Below the pieces are notes generated by a model, which saw only the letters and a list, made by a program, of their open reading frames with translations, was not told the origin of the DNA and did not search any database. The position numbers and the translations under genes are program-made. A stretch of 64,000 bases of DNA from Phycisphaerae bacterium (GTDB lineage Bacteria > Planctomycetota > Phycisphaerae > UBA1845), in contig JAJDDY010000023.1 in the NCBI GenBank assembly GCA_029260075.1, forward strand, positions 1 through 64,000, written 5' to 3'. This document shows positions 55,522-64,000 of this stretch, piece after piece; the first letter of the stretch is position 1, and every line of letters begins with the position of its first letter.

Positions 55522-57081
55522 CTAGTCTTTCGGATGAACGATTTCCTCGACGCGTACGATGTCGATATCGATCGCGCCGATTTTGTCCAGCAGGGGCAAA
55601 CTCAGGTCGGCGAGTCCGGTGCTCTTGAGCGAAGAGGTTGCGAAGATGATTCTCGTCGGGCTGCAGTCCGACTCGCGAAGGGCGGAATCGAAATCGACCC
55701 AGCGACCGTCGATGTGAAACTGCGTCCAGAGGTGGTAGCCGAAAATGTCCGATCGGCCGCCGAACGAGGGCACGTAGGCGAGCCCCGCCGCGACCCGCGA
55801 CGGCAGGCCGTTGATCCGCCCGAGGGCGGCGAGCAGGACGCCGAACTCCGAGCAGTCGCCTTTTCGTGTGCGACAGACCTCGCTTGCGGTGGCGAAGCCG
55901 ACGTCGAGGCTAGCGTTGGATACGTGTTGGGTGACGAAGCGACGGAGCCGATCGCCGAGGCGGTAGGGATCGGTTTCGCCGCGGGCGGCCTTCTTCGCCA
56001 GCTTGACCAGTTCCGGATCGTTCGTGTTCATCATCAGGTTGGCCCCGAGAAACTCAGCCATGGGTCCGTCAGCCGATTCCGTGCAGCGGTGTGTGCCACC
56101 CGGGCCCGAGTGAATGCCGCAGCGGTGTACCTGTCGGGCGACCGAAAGAGTTACGGTGCCGTCGGGCTCGACGGTGGTTCTTTGAGCGCCTGTTGTCGGG
56201 AACGATCCAAGGTCGGCCGATGCGTCCTTCGGGCGAATGTGGTAGGTGATGCTCTTGGTGGCGCTGCGATCAATGTGTCGACCGGCTGCGATCGTCGTCG
56301 TCATGAACATTTCGGGCGAAACGAAGTCGGCGAGCGCGTCACGCTGGCTCGTTGCAAGCAGCACCATATCGCCCAAGCCGGGGGCGGGCATGGTTGACTT
56401 GATCGCAAACCAGTTATCATCGACCCACGAGACTGATTCGATCGAGCCAGCCGGTGTATCCATGACGGCGGTGATCTTCCATCCCTCGCGTTTCGTATCG
56501 CCGGCTTGGACCATCTCGCGCTCACCGATGGTGGTCGTGCTGACCACCGCGTCGTCGAGTCGCATGTCCGGGGTGTAAATCTTGCTCTTGTACGTGAGGC
56601 CCGGTTTCAGACCGCGCAACATCCCATCGCGAAAAATGCCCCAGGTCATGATCGCGCCCGTCGGGAAGTCAAACTGCTGCTCTTGCTTCATGCCGAACTG
56701 TGACGTGACGATCGTGACCTTCCCGTCGGTGATCGTCCCCTCCATGTTCGTCTTGAACTGCGACGCGTCCATGCTGGAAGAGAATGCCAGCGGTTTGCCG
56801 GAGAGGGTTTCGGTTGTTGTTTGAACCACGGCGATTTCGACAGTTTGGTCTGCCCGGCCGATCCGCATTCGAAAGGTCGTACCCGTGCGGATTTTGTTCC
56901 CTTCACGAGTCATCGTGCTGTGGGCATAGCCCACCTTGCCGCCAGCGAGGTAGACGTTGAGCCACTCGTCGGCGAACAAGCCTTGGGCTGGGCTGTTCGG
57001 GTCGATGCGATTGCCAGCCAACCCAACGCACGGGGTCAATAGCAGAAGACTCATTGAGATTCTGAGATCGCGTCGTGTCAT
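55522..57081 (-). CDS. Exported transglutaminase-like domain protein
   Basis: A 519-residue protein from ATG 57081 (GGAG about 10 bases upstream), with a signal peptide ending near GLAG at 23. The N-terminal 370 residues are beta-rich and of unknown role. Residues 385-470 form a transglutaminase-like core with C410 in RKGDCSEF, H450 in GYHLWTQF and Asp 463 or 465 in WVDFDSA; all three catalytic residues are present. Such proteins can be cysteine proteases or acyltransferases rather than true cross-linkers. A repeat element lies directly upstream. It is followed on the same strand by the coiled-coil gene after 255 bases. Confidence 0.88.
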   Translation of the reverse strand: MTRRDLRISMSLLLLTPCVGLAGNRIDPNSPAQGLFADEWLNVYLAGGKVGYAHSTMTREGNKIRTGTTFRMRIGRADQTVEIAVVQTTTETLSGKPLAFSSSMDASQFKTNMEGTITDGKVTIVTSQFGMKQEQQFDFPTGAIMTWGIFRDGMLRGLKPGLTYKSKIYTPDMRLDDAVVSTTTIGEREMVQAGDTKREGWKITAVMDTPAGSIESVSWVDDNWFAIKSTMPAPGLGDMVLLATSQRDALADFVSPEMFMTTTIAAGRHIDRSATKSITYHIRPKDASADLGSFPTTGAQRTTVEPDGTVTLSVARQVHRCGIHSGPGGTHRCTESADGPMAEFLGANLMMNTNDPELVKLAKKAARGETDPYRLGDRLRRFVTQHVSNASLDVGFATASEVCRTRKGDCSEFGVLLAALGRINGLPSRVAAGLAYVPSFGGRSDIFGYHLWTQFHIDGRWVDFDSALRESDCSPTRIIFATSSLKSTGLADLSLPLLDKIGAIDIDIVRVEEIVHPKD

Positions 57082-57142
57082 ACGGTTTGTCTCCGGTTCA
57101 GTAGGCAGCGCAGTCACCGCGTTGCGCACGGCGCGCCTTCCG

Positions 57143-57296
57143 TGTGCTTCGTCACTCCTTGAGCGACGGGTTCATTCGATCCGATCCGCGACCGCAAGGG
57201 AACGCTTTCAAGCTGACGCGAGTGGCGCTCAAACGTCCGCTTCCTTACCGGCGCGGCCCGGTAATCCCGTCATTCGAGGCGTGACACAACACAAGT
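57143..57296 (+). repeat. Palindromic MITE-like element, copy 8 (two termini)
   Basis: The left end GTGCTTCGTCACTCCTTGAG and ACGGGTT are mirrored on the right by an inverted TTGTGTTGTGTCACGCC and CGAATGACGGG. The core CGATCCGCGACCGCAAGGGA pairs with CGCTTCCTTACCGGCGCGG. It lies in the 364-base spacer 57082-57445 between the transglutaminase and sdhB genes. Confidence 0.75.
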
Positions 57297-57445
57297 GTTC
57301 GTCACGATCAGATTGACCGAGCGCGCAGAAGCCGAATGCAGACGACTGCGCTCGGTTAGCGCGGAAACGATGGCTCAGCGGGCGTCGCTCAAGAGTAGTG
57401 GAAGACGGACACGCGAGCTGGCTCGATGCGGTAATCCTATGGTGG

Positions 57446-58204
57446 TTATCGCCCGAACCATTGTCGCAATTTGTAGAAAGTCGTGTCTCGCCCGGCTTGA
57501 GCGATCGAATCGGTCAGGGGGATTTCCTTCGGGCATACTTTGACGCAGTTCTGGCTGTTGCCGCAGTCGGCGATTCCTCCCACGCTGGTGAGCACAGCCA
57601 ATCGATCGTCGCGATCGTTGCTTCCGGTGGGGTGGGCGTTGAACAGCATAGCCTGTGAAATGGCGGCAGGACCGATAAAGGATGTCTTGTCGCTGAACTG
57701 CGGGCAGGCTTCGACGCAACAGCCGCACGTCATGCATCGCGAAAGAGGATAGGCGGTGTCTTGCTGCTTGGGCGAGACGCGCGGGCCTGGTCCGACGTCG
57801 TGGTAGCCGTCGACATGTACCCACGCCTTGACCTTCTTGAGCGTGTCGAACATCGCGCGACGGTTGACTGTCAGGTCACGCACGACGGGAAACTTCGTCA
57901 TGGGGCGAAGCTCTATGACGCCCGCGGATTCGTCGAGTAGTTTGTCGACCAGCGCAGAGCAAGCCTGTCGCACGCGGCCGTTGATGACCATGGTACACGC
58001 ACCGCAGACCTCTTCGAGGCAGCAAGCGTCGAACGCGACGGGCGTCGTAGTTTGGTGGTCGGTTGTGACGGGCGCGGCGGCGATGCGCTGCAGCACCGTC
58101 GTCATGTTCATGCCGTTTTCATAGGTGATGTCAAAGGTTTCCCAGTGCTTGTTGCTGCTGGGTTTTTCCTGCCGCATGACTTTGACTTGAAACGATTTCG
58201 ACAT
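57446..58204 (-). CDS. sdhB: Succinate dehydrogenase iron-sulfur subunit
   Basis: Carries electrons from the flavin of SdhA to quinone through three Fe-S clusters. The 252-residue protein has the plant-type [2Fe-2S] site near 62-80 (CCLEEVCGACTMVINGR), the second cluster motif CMTCGCCVEACPQ near 157 and the third, CGNSQNCVKVCPKEIPL near 214. It is the last gene of the sdhCAB operon read on the minus strand; the operon order is the Bacillus-type one with a single cytochrome b subunit. The signal CCxxxxCxxC set is complete. Confidence 0.96.
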   Translation of the reverse strand: MSKSFQVKVMRQEKPSSNKHWETFDITYENGMNMTTVLQRIAAAPVTTDHQTTTPVAFDACCLEEVCGACTMVINGRVRQACSALVDKLLDESAGVIELRPMTKFPVVRDLTVNRRAMFDTLKKVKAWVHVDGYHDVGPGPRVSPKQQDTAYPLSRCMTCGCCVEACPQFSDKTSFIGPAAISQAMLFNAHPTGSNDRDDRLAVLTSVGGIADCGNSQNCVKVCPKEIPLTDSIAQAGRDTTFYKLRQWFGR

Positions 58205-58285
58205 CGACGGTCCTCGTATGTTGAACGGCTGCCGACAATCGCCCGCGTTGTTTCAAGCGGACGTCGGCGATGATGTTGGCCAACC

Positions 58286-60271
58286 CTACGTCTTGCTCTC
58301 ACTCTCGGCGACCGCTGCGCCGGCTGCATTACCTTTGTCCATCTCCCGCCAGACTTCGTCGATCATCTCCGCACCCTTTAGACCATAGGTTCTGGGTCTG
58401 GGGTTGATCAATCCGGTGTCCACCGGTTCATAGCTGATGTCCGGTCCGTCGGCGGTATGGCGTGAGATCGTGCTCTTGAGCCACTCTTCGTTCTTCTCTC
58501 TGAACGCCTCGCACCAACGCCGCGCCTCGGCCCGAAGCGTTTCCGGGTCGTCCGCCTGCGGGGCGGGGATGGCGAACTCTGGCTTGAAGTGCACGCCTCG
58601 ACACTCGTCGCGAAGCAACGCTCCCTTGGCGATCACCCGGGCGAGTACAATCATATCGCCAAGGGCGCGGGTGAAGCTGAAGTTCTGGTTGGTCCAATTG
58701 GAACGGTCGGACAAGTGTACGTGTTGGTAGCGCTGCTCGATTTTTTCGATTGTTTCCACCGCGAGGCGCAGGTCTTTGTTGTTGCGTACGACGGTCACCT
58801 GGCGGGTCATGCAGTCGCCAAGCTCGGTGTGAAGCTTGTAGGGGTTCTCATCACCCTGGTTGTTGATGAGTTGGTCCATGCGCTGCTTGTGCGAATCGAT
58901 GGCCCCGTCGAACAGCGTGGCGGATTGATCCTCGGCGCTGCCGCGTGGTAGCGACTTGAGCCAGTTTTCAAGAGTCGGCGCGACGATCAAACCGGAGAAC
59001 ACGCAAGACAGAAGCGAGTTGGCGCCCAAGCGATTGCCGCCGTGGTATTGGTAGTCCGCTTCGCCGATGACGAACAGACCTGGAACATTGCTGTGTTGAT
59101 TACGCGGTGAACCCAAATTGAGACCGCCCGAGTTACCGTCGCGCTCATAGTCGACCCACAGCCCGCCCATCGAATAATGGACGGCAGGGAAGATTTTCAT
59201 GGGCGTATGACGCGGGTCGACCCCCTGGAACTTTTCGTAGATTTCGAGAATGCCGTCGAGCTTCTTTTGCGTGGCGCCGGGCAGCTCGGTCACGTCGAGG
59301 TAGACACACATTCGGCCGGGCTCGACGCTGAGGTCTTGCGTGACGCAGACGTCGAAGATTTCTCGCGTGGCGATATCGCGCGGTACCAGGTTGCCGTACG
59401 CGGGATAACGCTCTTCTAAGAAGTAGTATCGCTCAGCTGCCGGGATGGACATTGGGTCGCGGTTGTCTTGCGGTTTGCGCGGTACCCACACGCGCCCGCC
59501 TTCGCCGCGAGCGCTTTCGCTCATCAACCTCAGCTTGTCCGTACCGGGTATGGCCGTCGGATGGACCTGAATGAATTCGCCGTTGGCATACTTGGCGCCC
59601 GCTCTGTACACACGACCAGCCGCACCGCCGGTGCATATGAGCGAATTCGTGCTACGCCCGAAGACGAGCCCGCACCCGCCAGTGGCGAGCACCACGGCGT
59701 CAGCGCGAAGGGCACGCATCTCCATACTGAACATGTCTTGAGCGACCACGCCGCGACAATGGCCGTTGCCGTCGAGCACCGGACCGAGGAATTCCCAGTA
59801 TTCCAACTTCTCGACCATGCCCTCCGCTTCCCAACGGCGGACCTGCTCGTCCAGGGCATAAAGCATTTGCTGACCCGTGGTGGCGCCGGCGAAGGCTGTG
59901 CGTTTGTAGAGCGTTCCTCCGAATCGCCGCTGGTCGCGAAGCCCCTCGGGCGTTCGGTTGAACGGTACGCCTATACGGTCGAGCAAATTGATGATGCGGG
60001 GGGCCCACTCGCACATTTCCTTCACGGGGGGCTGGTGTTGGAGGAAGTCGCCGCCGTACACCGTGTCGTCGAGGTGTTTCCACTCCGTGTCGCCTTGCTG
60101 TCGCGTCAACGTGTTGACGCTGTTGATTCCGCCCTGAGCGCACACGCTGTGTGATCGCTTGACCGGGACCATGCTGATCAACGTGACGTGTACGCCGGAC
60201 TCGGCGAGCTGCATGGTCGCTGCCAGACCCGCCAATCCGCCACCGATTACAACTACCTGCTGTTTGGCCAT
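58286..60271 (-). CDS. sdhA: Succinate dehydrogenase flavoprotein subunit
   Basis: Oxidises succinate to fumarate with covalently bound FAD at the inner membrane. From ATG 60271 the protein has 661 residues and begins AKQQVVVIGGGLAGLAATM, the FAD dinucleotide fold; the longer open frame to 60445 is not supported. The covalent FAD His is H41 in RSHSVCAQGGINS. MKIFPAVHYSMGGLWVDY and NRLGANSLLSCVFSG are further signatures. The long DDTVYGGDFL insertion and the sequence style fit the Bacillus/epsilon-type SdhA. The preceding sdhC ends 79 bases upstream. Confidence 0.96.
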   Translation of the reverse strand: MAKQQVVVIGGGLAGLAATMQLAESGVHVTLISMVPVKRSHSVCAQGGINSVNTLTRQQGDTEWKHLDDTVYGGDFLQHQPPVKEMCEWAPRIINLLDRIGVPFNRTPEGLRDQRRFGGTLYKRTAFAGATTGQQMLYALDEQVRRWEAEGMVEKLEYWEFLGPVLDGNGHCRGVVAQDMFSMEMRALRADAVVLATGGCGLVFGRSTNSLICTGGAAGRVYRAGAKYANGEFIQVHPTAIPGTDKLRLMSESARGEGGRVWVPRKPQDNRDPMSIPAAERYYFLEERYPAYGNLVPRDIATREIFDVCVTQDLSVEPGRMCVYLDVTELPGATQKKLDGILEIYEKFQGVDPRHTPMKIFPAVHYSMGGLWVDYERDGNSGGLNLGSPRNQHSNVPGLFVIGEADYQYHGGNRLGANSLLSCVFSGLIVAPTLENWLKSLPRGSAEDQSATLFDGAIDSHKQRMDQLINNQGDENPYKLHTELGDCMTRQVTVVRNNKDLRLAVETIEKIEQRYQHVHLSDRSNWTNQNFSFTRALGDMIVLARVIAKGALLRDECRGVHFKPEFAIPAPQADDPETLRAEARRWCEAFREKNEEWLKSTISRHTADGPDISYEPVDTGLINPRPRTYGLKGAEMIDEVWREMDKGNAAGAAVAESESKT

Positions 60272-60350
60272 TGCTGATTCCGGTTCATCTTTGTTCAGCC
60301 ACGCCGCGCGATGTCCTTCGGCGGCGATCGGTCTATCGTCTGATGTTCCC

Positions 60351-61109
60351 TTACGGTGCGTGCACCGCCGTGACTTCGCCCGCCTGTCTTGCATCGTGCG
60401 CGGCGGGCGCCTCGGCGTCGAATGTCTTGAACCCGCGCAGGGCACCGAGACCTACGAGGGCGAGCAGGACACCGAAGACGGCACATGCATATCCCGACGC
60501 ACGCTGCGTTTTTGGTCGGATCGTAACGCCCCAAGTGATCAGCGAGGTCCAAATGCCGTTGGCCAGATGAAACACGGTGGCGATGACGCCAACAGCGTAG
60601 ATCGGAGCGACCCATACGGCGCTGTTGATCGCAGCCGCCGTGGATTGGGCACCCATCGGTGCGCCGGTAACTTCGTCGTGGAGTTTGAACGCTCCGCCGC
60701 CTAGATTCTCGCCGAACCAGTGCATCTGCCACACGTGGTACAGGATGAACACCATGGCCATCATGCCCGTGATGCGTTGCAGGGTGTACCTGACGTTGCC
60801 GCCGTGTCGGTAGTGCTGAACATTTGGGCTGCTGCTCAGCCAGATTTTCACGCCGAGCAGGACGTGGAAGAGCAAGGGGAGGAAGATGCCGATGATTTCG
60901 ACCGGAACGAGTAGTGGTCCCAGCGCGTGAATGCGTTCGACGGCTTTCTGGAATTCGGCGCCATCTGGGCTGGCGAGTATTGATGCATTGGTGAGCAAGT
61001 GAACGCACAAGAAGACGCCGACCGGGACGAGTCCGAGGAGCGAGTGGATTCTACGTACGAGGAAATAAGTTTGATCGTTGGTGTCGGGCGATTCGGTTTG
61101 CGTACCCAC
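60351..61109 (-). CDS. sdhC: Succinate dehydrogenase cytochrome b558 subunit
   Basis: Membrane anchor of succinate dehydrogenase carrying haem and the quinone site. GTG 61109 is chosen because GGGAG is 9 bases upstream and the frame beyond it is Arg-rich and not gene-like, giving 252 residues. Five hydrophobic segments are visible, beginning near residues 21, 65, 110, 160 and 205. Conserved His candidates for haem ligation lie in CVHLLTN, LLFHVLLG, ILYHVWQMHW and VFHLANGIW. A single large cytochrome b subunit (no SdhD) is typical of the Bacillus-like complex. It is the first gene of sdhCAB; the 363-base divergent spacer 61110-61472 shows no clear promoter. Confidence 0.92.
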   Translation of the reverse strand: MGTQTESPDTNDQTYFLVRRIHSLLGLVPVGVFLCVHLLTNASILASPDGAEFQKAVERIHALGPLLVPVEIIGIFLPLLFHVLLGVKIWLSSSPNVQHYRHGGNVRYTLQRITGMMAMVFILYHVWQMHWFGENLGGGAFKLHDEVTGAPMGAQSTAAAINSAVWVAPIYAVGVIATVFHLANGIWTSLITWGVTIRPKTQRASGYACAVFGVLLALVGLGALRGFKTFDAEAPAAHDARQAGEVTAVHAP

Positions 61110-61472
61110 CTGTTGATGCTCCCATTCGCGCTGCACGGTCCGTCGTACTGAGTGCGTTGGACGCCGACCCTTGTCACGAGGTCGATCGCCAACGCGCGTC
61201 GGTCTGGCGCGACGTGGCGGATTATAGTGATCACGACGCGTATGGCAATGCGCGTGCCGCACCGCGATGGCGTTTGTCTTACGTTCGGCTCGGAGGGGTC
61301 ATTCGCTTGACGCCGAATGATCGCGTATTTATCGTGGGCAATCCTTAAGGCCTGCGGGCTGGCGTGCTACCGTTGTTGAGCGGAGCGTGTCCTGGTCGAA
61401 ACCCGCACTGGTCAAGAACAGTGGCCCGCATTCAGGTTGCTCCGTGCGAACGGCGGCCCTGGTTTTACCAAC

Positions 61473-61982
61473 ATGCCCGTAGATCCCAAACCCGGCGCCA
61501 CGCTCCATCCACTCGGACCGATCGTCTATCGTGTTGCGGCCAGTCGCGTCGGCCGTGCCCGGTTGATCGCCGGCGGCGTATTCGTCGCCTGCGTGGCGCT
61601 GCTTGCTGTTGCTGGGTTTGTCACGCCCGATCGCGCAGGGATGGGGACACATCGGCAACTCGGTCTTCCACCCTGTGCATTGTTGATGGTTACCGGGTAT
61701 CCCTGCCCGACGTGCGGGATGACGACGGCGTTCTCGAACACGGTGCGCGGTCGGCTGGGTGCGGCGTTTCGCGCGAGTCCATCCGGCTTGCTGATCGCGC
61801 TGTCGACCGTCGTGTGTGCGGGGGTATCGTTGGGTGTGGTTTTGACCGGGCGGGTGTGGGTGATCAACTGGTACCGTCTGCCTCCGACGTGGCTAATCAT
61901 CGGCGTCGTGGTTCTCATTCTTGCCGGATGGGCGTATAAGCTGGTGACGGGTGTGCTTTCCGGCGCGTTGCCACTGCGATAG
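61473..61982 (+). CDS. DUF2752-domain membrane protein
   Basis: A 169-residue protein from ATG 61473 (the frame opens at TTG 61437). It has three hydrophobic segments (about 32-52, 95-115, 130-150) and the DUF2752 signature TGYPCPTCGMTTAF, with a CxxC pair, followed by the Asn/Ser-Pro-x-Gly region (AFRASPSGLLIAL). The function of DUF2752 is unknown; genes are often near envelope or TM2-domain proteins. It is the first gene of a plus-strand group with the two lipoproteins, 130 bases apart. Confidence 0.85.
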   Translation: MPVDPKPGATLHPLGPIVYRVAASRVGRARLIAGGVFVACVALLAVAGFVTPDRAGMGTHRQLGLPPCALLMVTGYPCPTCGMTTAFSNTVRGRLGAAFRASPSGLLIALSTVVCAGVSLGVVLTGRVWVINWYRLPPTWLIIGVVVLILAGWAYKLVTGVLSGALPLR

Positions 61983-62112
61983 TTGCTAGCGCCCGTGTCG
62001 CCCGACCGGCCTAGAATTGCCGGATCTTGGCGTGGACGCGGTAGAACCGGATGATCCGTTTGGGCTGGCGGCGTATCGCCCCGGCTGACAGCGTAATAGT
62101 GTAGAGGATGAC

Positions 62113-62754
62113 ATGATGCGGTTGCGCTTAGTCGCGTGTTTATTTATGGCCACGGTGACACTGGTGTCGGCGTGTAACTTGATGACGCCGTTGGTGTTTG
62201 TCGGTCAACACAACCGTACTATCTCGGCGGAGTTCGACAAACTCGCCAACCGGCGTGTGGCCGTGCTTGTCTGGACCGATCGATCGACGCTCTTCGATTA
62301 TCCCCACGCTCGTTTCGAGCTGGCGGCGTACATCGGCGACAAGCTCTATACGGAGATGTCGCAGCGGAACCTGGGTACGGATGTGGTCGACCCCCGGGAC
62401 GTGGAGACCTACCTGCAGCGGAATCTTGACGCCCAGATCGACCCGCGTGCGGTTGGACGGGAGTTCAAAGCCGATTACGTGATCTTCGTGGAGATCGTGC
62501 ATTTTCAAATTCGCGACCCACGCAGCCCGCAGATGTTGCTGGGACGAATCGATGCCTCGGTGTCGACGCACGATATGGCGGGGGAGGATGATCAGCTACG
62601 TCGATTCGAGTTGACGCAGGTCAAGTGTACCTACCCCGACGGTGGTCCGGTGCCGCTCCGCGCGACGAATTCGCGTACCCTTCGCGAAGGCACGTACGTG
62701 AGATTCGCCGAGATGGTGGCCCGAAAGTTCTATGAATACACGATCGAAATGTGA
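62113..62754 (+). CDS. Lipoprotein of unknown function (first of a pair)
   Basis: A 213-residue protein with a lipoprotein signal: MMRLRLVACLFMATVTLVSAC, with the lipobox LVSAC and Cys 21. The mature part has VAVLVWTDRSTLFDYPHAR and VIFVEIVHFQIRD, which resemble a conserved planctomycete family of periplasmic lipoproteins, but no function is known to me. It overlaps the following lipoprotein gene by 23 bases in another frame, so the two are probably translated in series. Confidence 0.8.
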   Translation: MMRLRLVACLFMATVTLVSACNLMTPLVFVGQHNRTISAEFDKLANRRVAVLVWTDRSTLFDYPHARFELAAYIGDKLYTEMSQRNLGTDVVDPRDVETYLQRNLDAQIDPRAVGREFKADYVIFVEIVHFQIRDPRSPQMLLGRIDASVSTHDMAGEDDQLRRFELTQVKCTYPDGGPVPLRATNSRTLREGTYVRFAEMVARKFYEYTIEM

Positions 62755-63499
62755 GGTGCCCATCTTGTCCGACAGCGCCCGGCGCCCCGTACATTTCCAA
62801 GCGTTGCCCATTGCCCGCGTATTGCCGGTAGTTTTTTGGCGTGGTTGGCGCGTGATGCTTCTCTTTATGCCTGTGCTGGTTTCTGCCACTTTGCTCACGG
62901 GGTGCGGTCAATCGCAGGGCGAATTGTTGTTTATGATGGGCCTGGGGCGTGGCCCCAAGGTTGAGGCCAAGGTTCGTCTCACGGATGGCCCGCTGCTGAT
63001 TCTTGTGGATGACCCGAACGAGCGCGTCCGATCGCCCAAGACGATGAGGGGTTTCTTCGACGATCTTGCCCAAGCTCTGCTGAAGAACAAAGCCGCCAAA
63101 AAGATTATCCCACGCGAGACCCTGGACCACTTGCGTCAGTCGACGCCGGGGTTCGAGCGGCGCGGGTGTGATGCCGTGGGTAGATTGGCGGGCGCCGAGC
63201 AGGTACTTTGGATCGAGGTGGAGGATTTTGTTGCCCGTGAACAGGTCGAAGATGCGACGCAGGCCGCCTACTTGTCCGTCACTGTCAAGCTGATCAACCC
63301 GAACGAGAAGGAACGGCGTTCGCGGGTTCGACTCTGGCCTGTAAGCCCGAACGGTCACCCGGTGACGGTTAGCCTCACTGCCTCTGAGGCACAGATGGAG
63401 AAGACCGCCGAAGGGATTGCCAAGAAACTCGTGAGCGATATGGCTGAGGCTGTGGCGAGATTGTTCTACGATCATCGTCTTAATGAGTTTGGGCGGTAG
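62732..63499 (+). CDS. Lipoprotein of unknown function (second of a pair)
   Basis: If started at ATG 62732 the protein has 255 residues; ATG 62855 would give a short, clean lipoprotein signal (LLFMPVLVSATLLTGC, lipobox LLTGC) and is the alternative. The longer start leaves about 40 basic residues before the signal, which is unusual, so the later start may be correct. The mature part is similar in style to the preceding lipoprotein (GAEQVLWIEVEDFV near 156 against VIFVEIVHF there), suggesting an old duplication. No catalytic motif seen. Confidence 0.8.
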   Translation: MNTRSKCEVPILSDSARRPVHFQALPIARVLPVVFWRGWRVMLLFMPVLVSATLLTGCGQSQGELLFMMGLGRGPKVEAKVRLTDGPLLILVDDPNERVRSPKTMRGFFDDLAQALLKNKAAKKIIPRETLDHLRQSTPGFERRGCDAVGRLAGAEQVLWIEVEDFVAREQVEDATQAAYLSVTVKLINPNEKERRSRVRLWPVSPNGHPVTVSLTASEAQMEKTAEGIAKKLVSDMAEAVARLFYDHRLNEFGR

Positions 63500-63561
63500 G
63501 ACCGTGTCGGATCGGTTCTACAAGATTGTTCCGTTCGTCAGTTGGTAGCCCGGGTCAAACG

Positions 63562-64000
63562 ATGCAACGAGCGGGAGTCATGTCCACCATCGGCCACCTG
63601 CTTGATGCGTCTTGCTCGTGGGAACAGCGACTCGGTGTCAGCCAATTGCTCGACCGGTTGCCCCGCGATCGATTCCGAAACCACGTCGCCTCCGTCCAAC
63701 GCAGTGAGCCGACCATGCGTCGCGCGTTTTCCCGTGTAGATTCACTTCCACATTTCGGACCGCTGGGGGTCTTGGCCAGCCCTGGCGTTGGTCGCTTTGT
63801 CAGCCGCCGGGGTATCGACGTGTTGCATGCCTGGGGTGTTGCGGCTGCCCAGACGGCGCGGGCGACCTCCAGCGTGCCGCTGGTGGTTCATCTGTTCGAT
63901 CCCTGTGTTGCGTCGCAGCATGTGAAACTGTTGCGTACGCTGTGGACCGCCGGACCGATGGCGGTCGTTTGCTCGTGCGAGATCGTCCGTCGCCGGTTGA
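63562..64000 (+). CDS. Glycosyltransferase-like protein, 5' part (3' end outside window)
   Basis: The frame is open from ATG 63562 to the right edge (146 codons); ATG 63580 is an alternative with GGGAG too close. The product is similar in layout to the N-terminal half of GT4 glycosyltransferases: a short beta strand (TIGHLLDA) near 9, LHAWG near residue 99 as the typical HxHG-like acceptor-side turn, VPLVVHLFDP near 115 and AVVCSCEIV near 137, the usual VIxxS strand. The upstream gap holds no promoter I trust. Confidence for coding is good, for the family moderate because only part is visible. Confidence 0.65.
   Translation, partial: MQRAGVMSTIGHLLDASCSWEQRLGVSQLLDRLPRDRFRNHVASVQRSEPTMRRAFSRVDSLPHFGPLGVLASPGVGRFVSRRGIDVLHAWGVAAAQTARATSSVPLVVHLFDPCVASQHVKLLRTLWTAGPMAVVCSCEIVRRRL

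Overview
The window looks like a chromosome segment of a free-living, flagellated planctomycete, probably from the Phycisphaerae or a neighbouring deep lineage. The evidence is the combination of an IPTL-CTERM exported protein, very long cysteine-rich repeat proteins with dockerin-like C-termini, oversized pseudopilin-like genes, a sigma-70 factor with a large DNA-binding N-terminal extension, non-operonic housekeeping genes, and intergenic spaces filled with palindromic repeats. This is inference from gene content; no rRNA, tRNA or CRISPR array is visible.

Layout. 1-4.7 kb: the 3' end of a large exported protein and two exported alpha-helical repeat proteins of unknown function. 4.9-6.1 kb: ispG. 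6.2-17.7 kb: cell-surface block with an IPTL-CTERM protein, a prepilin-like protein coupled to a giant GspK/PilX-like protein, and a 1161-residue protein with 18 cysteine-rich repeats. 17.9-20.4 kb: beta-hydroxyacid dehydrogenase and citrate synthase. 21.0-25.8 kb: an RND efflux pair. 25.9-28.7 kb: ComF-type phosphoribosyltransferase and PolX. 29.1-33.6 kb: flagellin, pyrF, rsgA. 33.9-38.7 kb: minus-strand run DUF58, BatA/VWA, a two-TM protein and a Gfo/Idh oxidoreductase. 39.5-42.3 kb: exported M24-fold protein, AhpD-like protein, larE. 42.7-45.8 kb: second giant cysteine-rich repeat protein. 45.8-47.15 kb: 1.4 kb without a convincing gene but with a strongly structured RNA candidate. 47.2-51.1 kb: HDOD protein and a translationally overlapping neuA-neuB-neuC operon for nonulosonic acid. 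51.4-57.1 kb: unusual sigma factor, a long coiled-coil protein, a transglutaminase-like protein. 57.4-61.1 kb: sdhCAB. 61.5-64 kb: DUF2752 protein, two overlapping lipoproteins and the start of a glycosyltransferase.

How the genes fit together. Citrate synthase and succinate dehydrogenase indicate an aerobic TCA cycle. The nonulosonate operon and flagellin could be linked through flagellin glycosylation, although they are 18 kb apart. The remaining loci are mostly envelope and surface functions.

The most unusual content is intergenic: (i) a family of short hairpins with an invariant 12-nt loop (AGAARGGATTCA) and stems that differ between loci by compensatory changes; (ii) a palindromic element of up to 150 bp, eight copies, some bounded by MITE-like inverted termini that run into the stop codons of two genes; (iii) a second element of about 130-145 bp with its own terminal inverted repeats; (iv) a four-hairpin RNA candidate at 46.9-47.0 kb.
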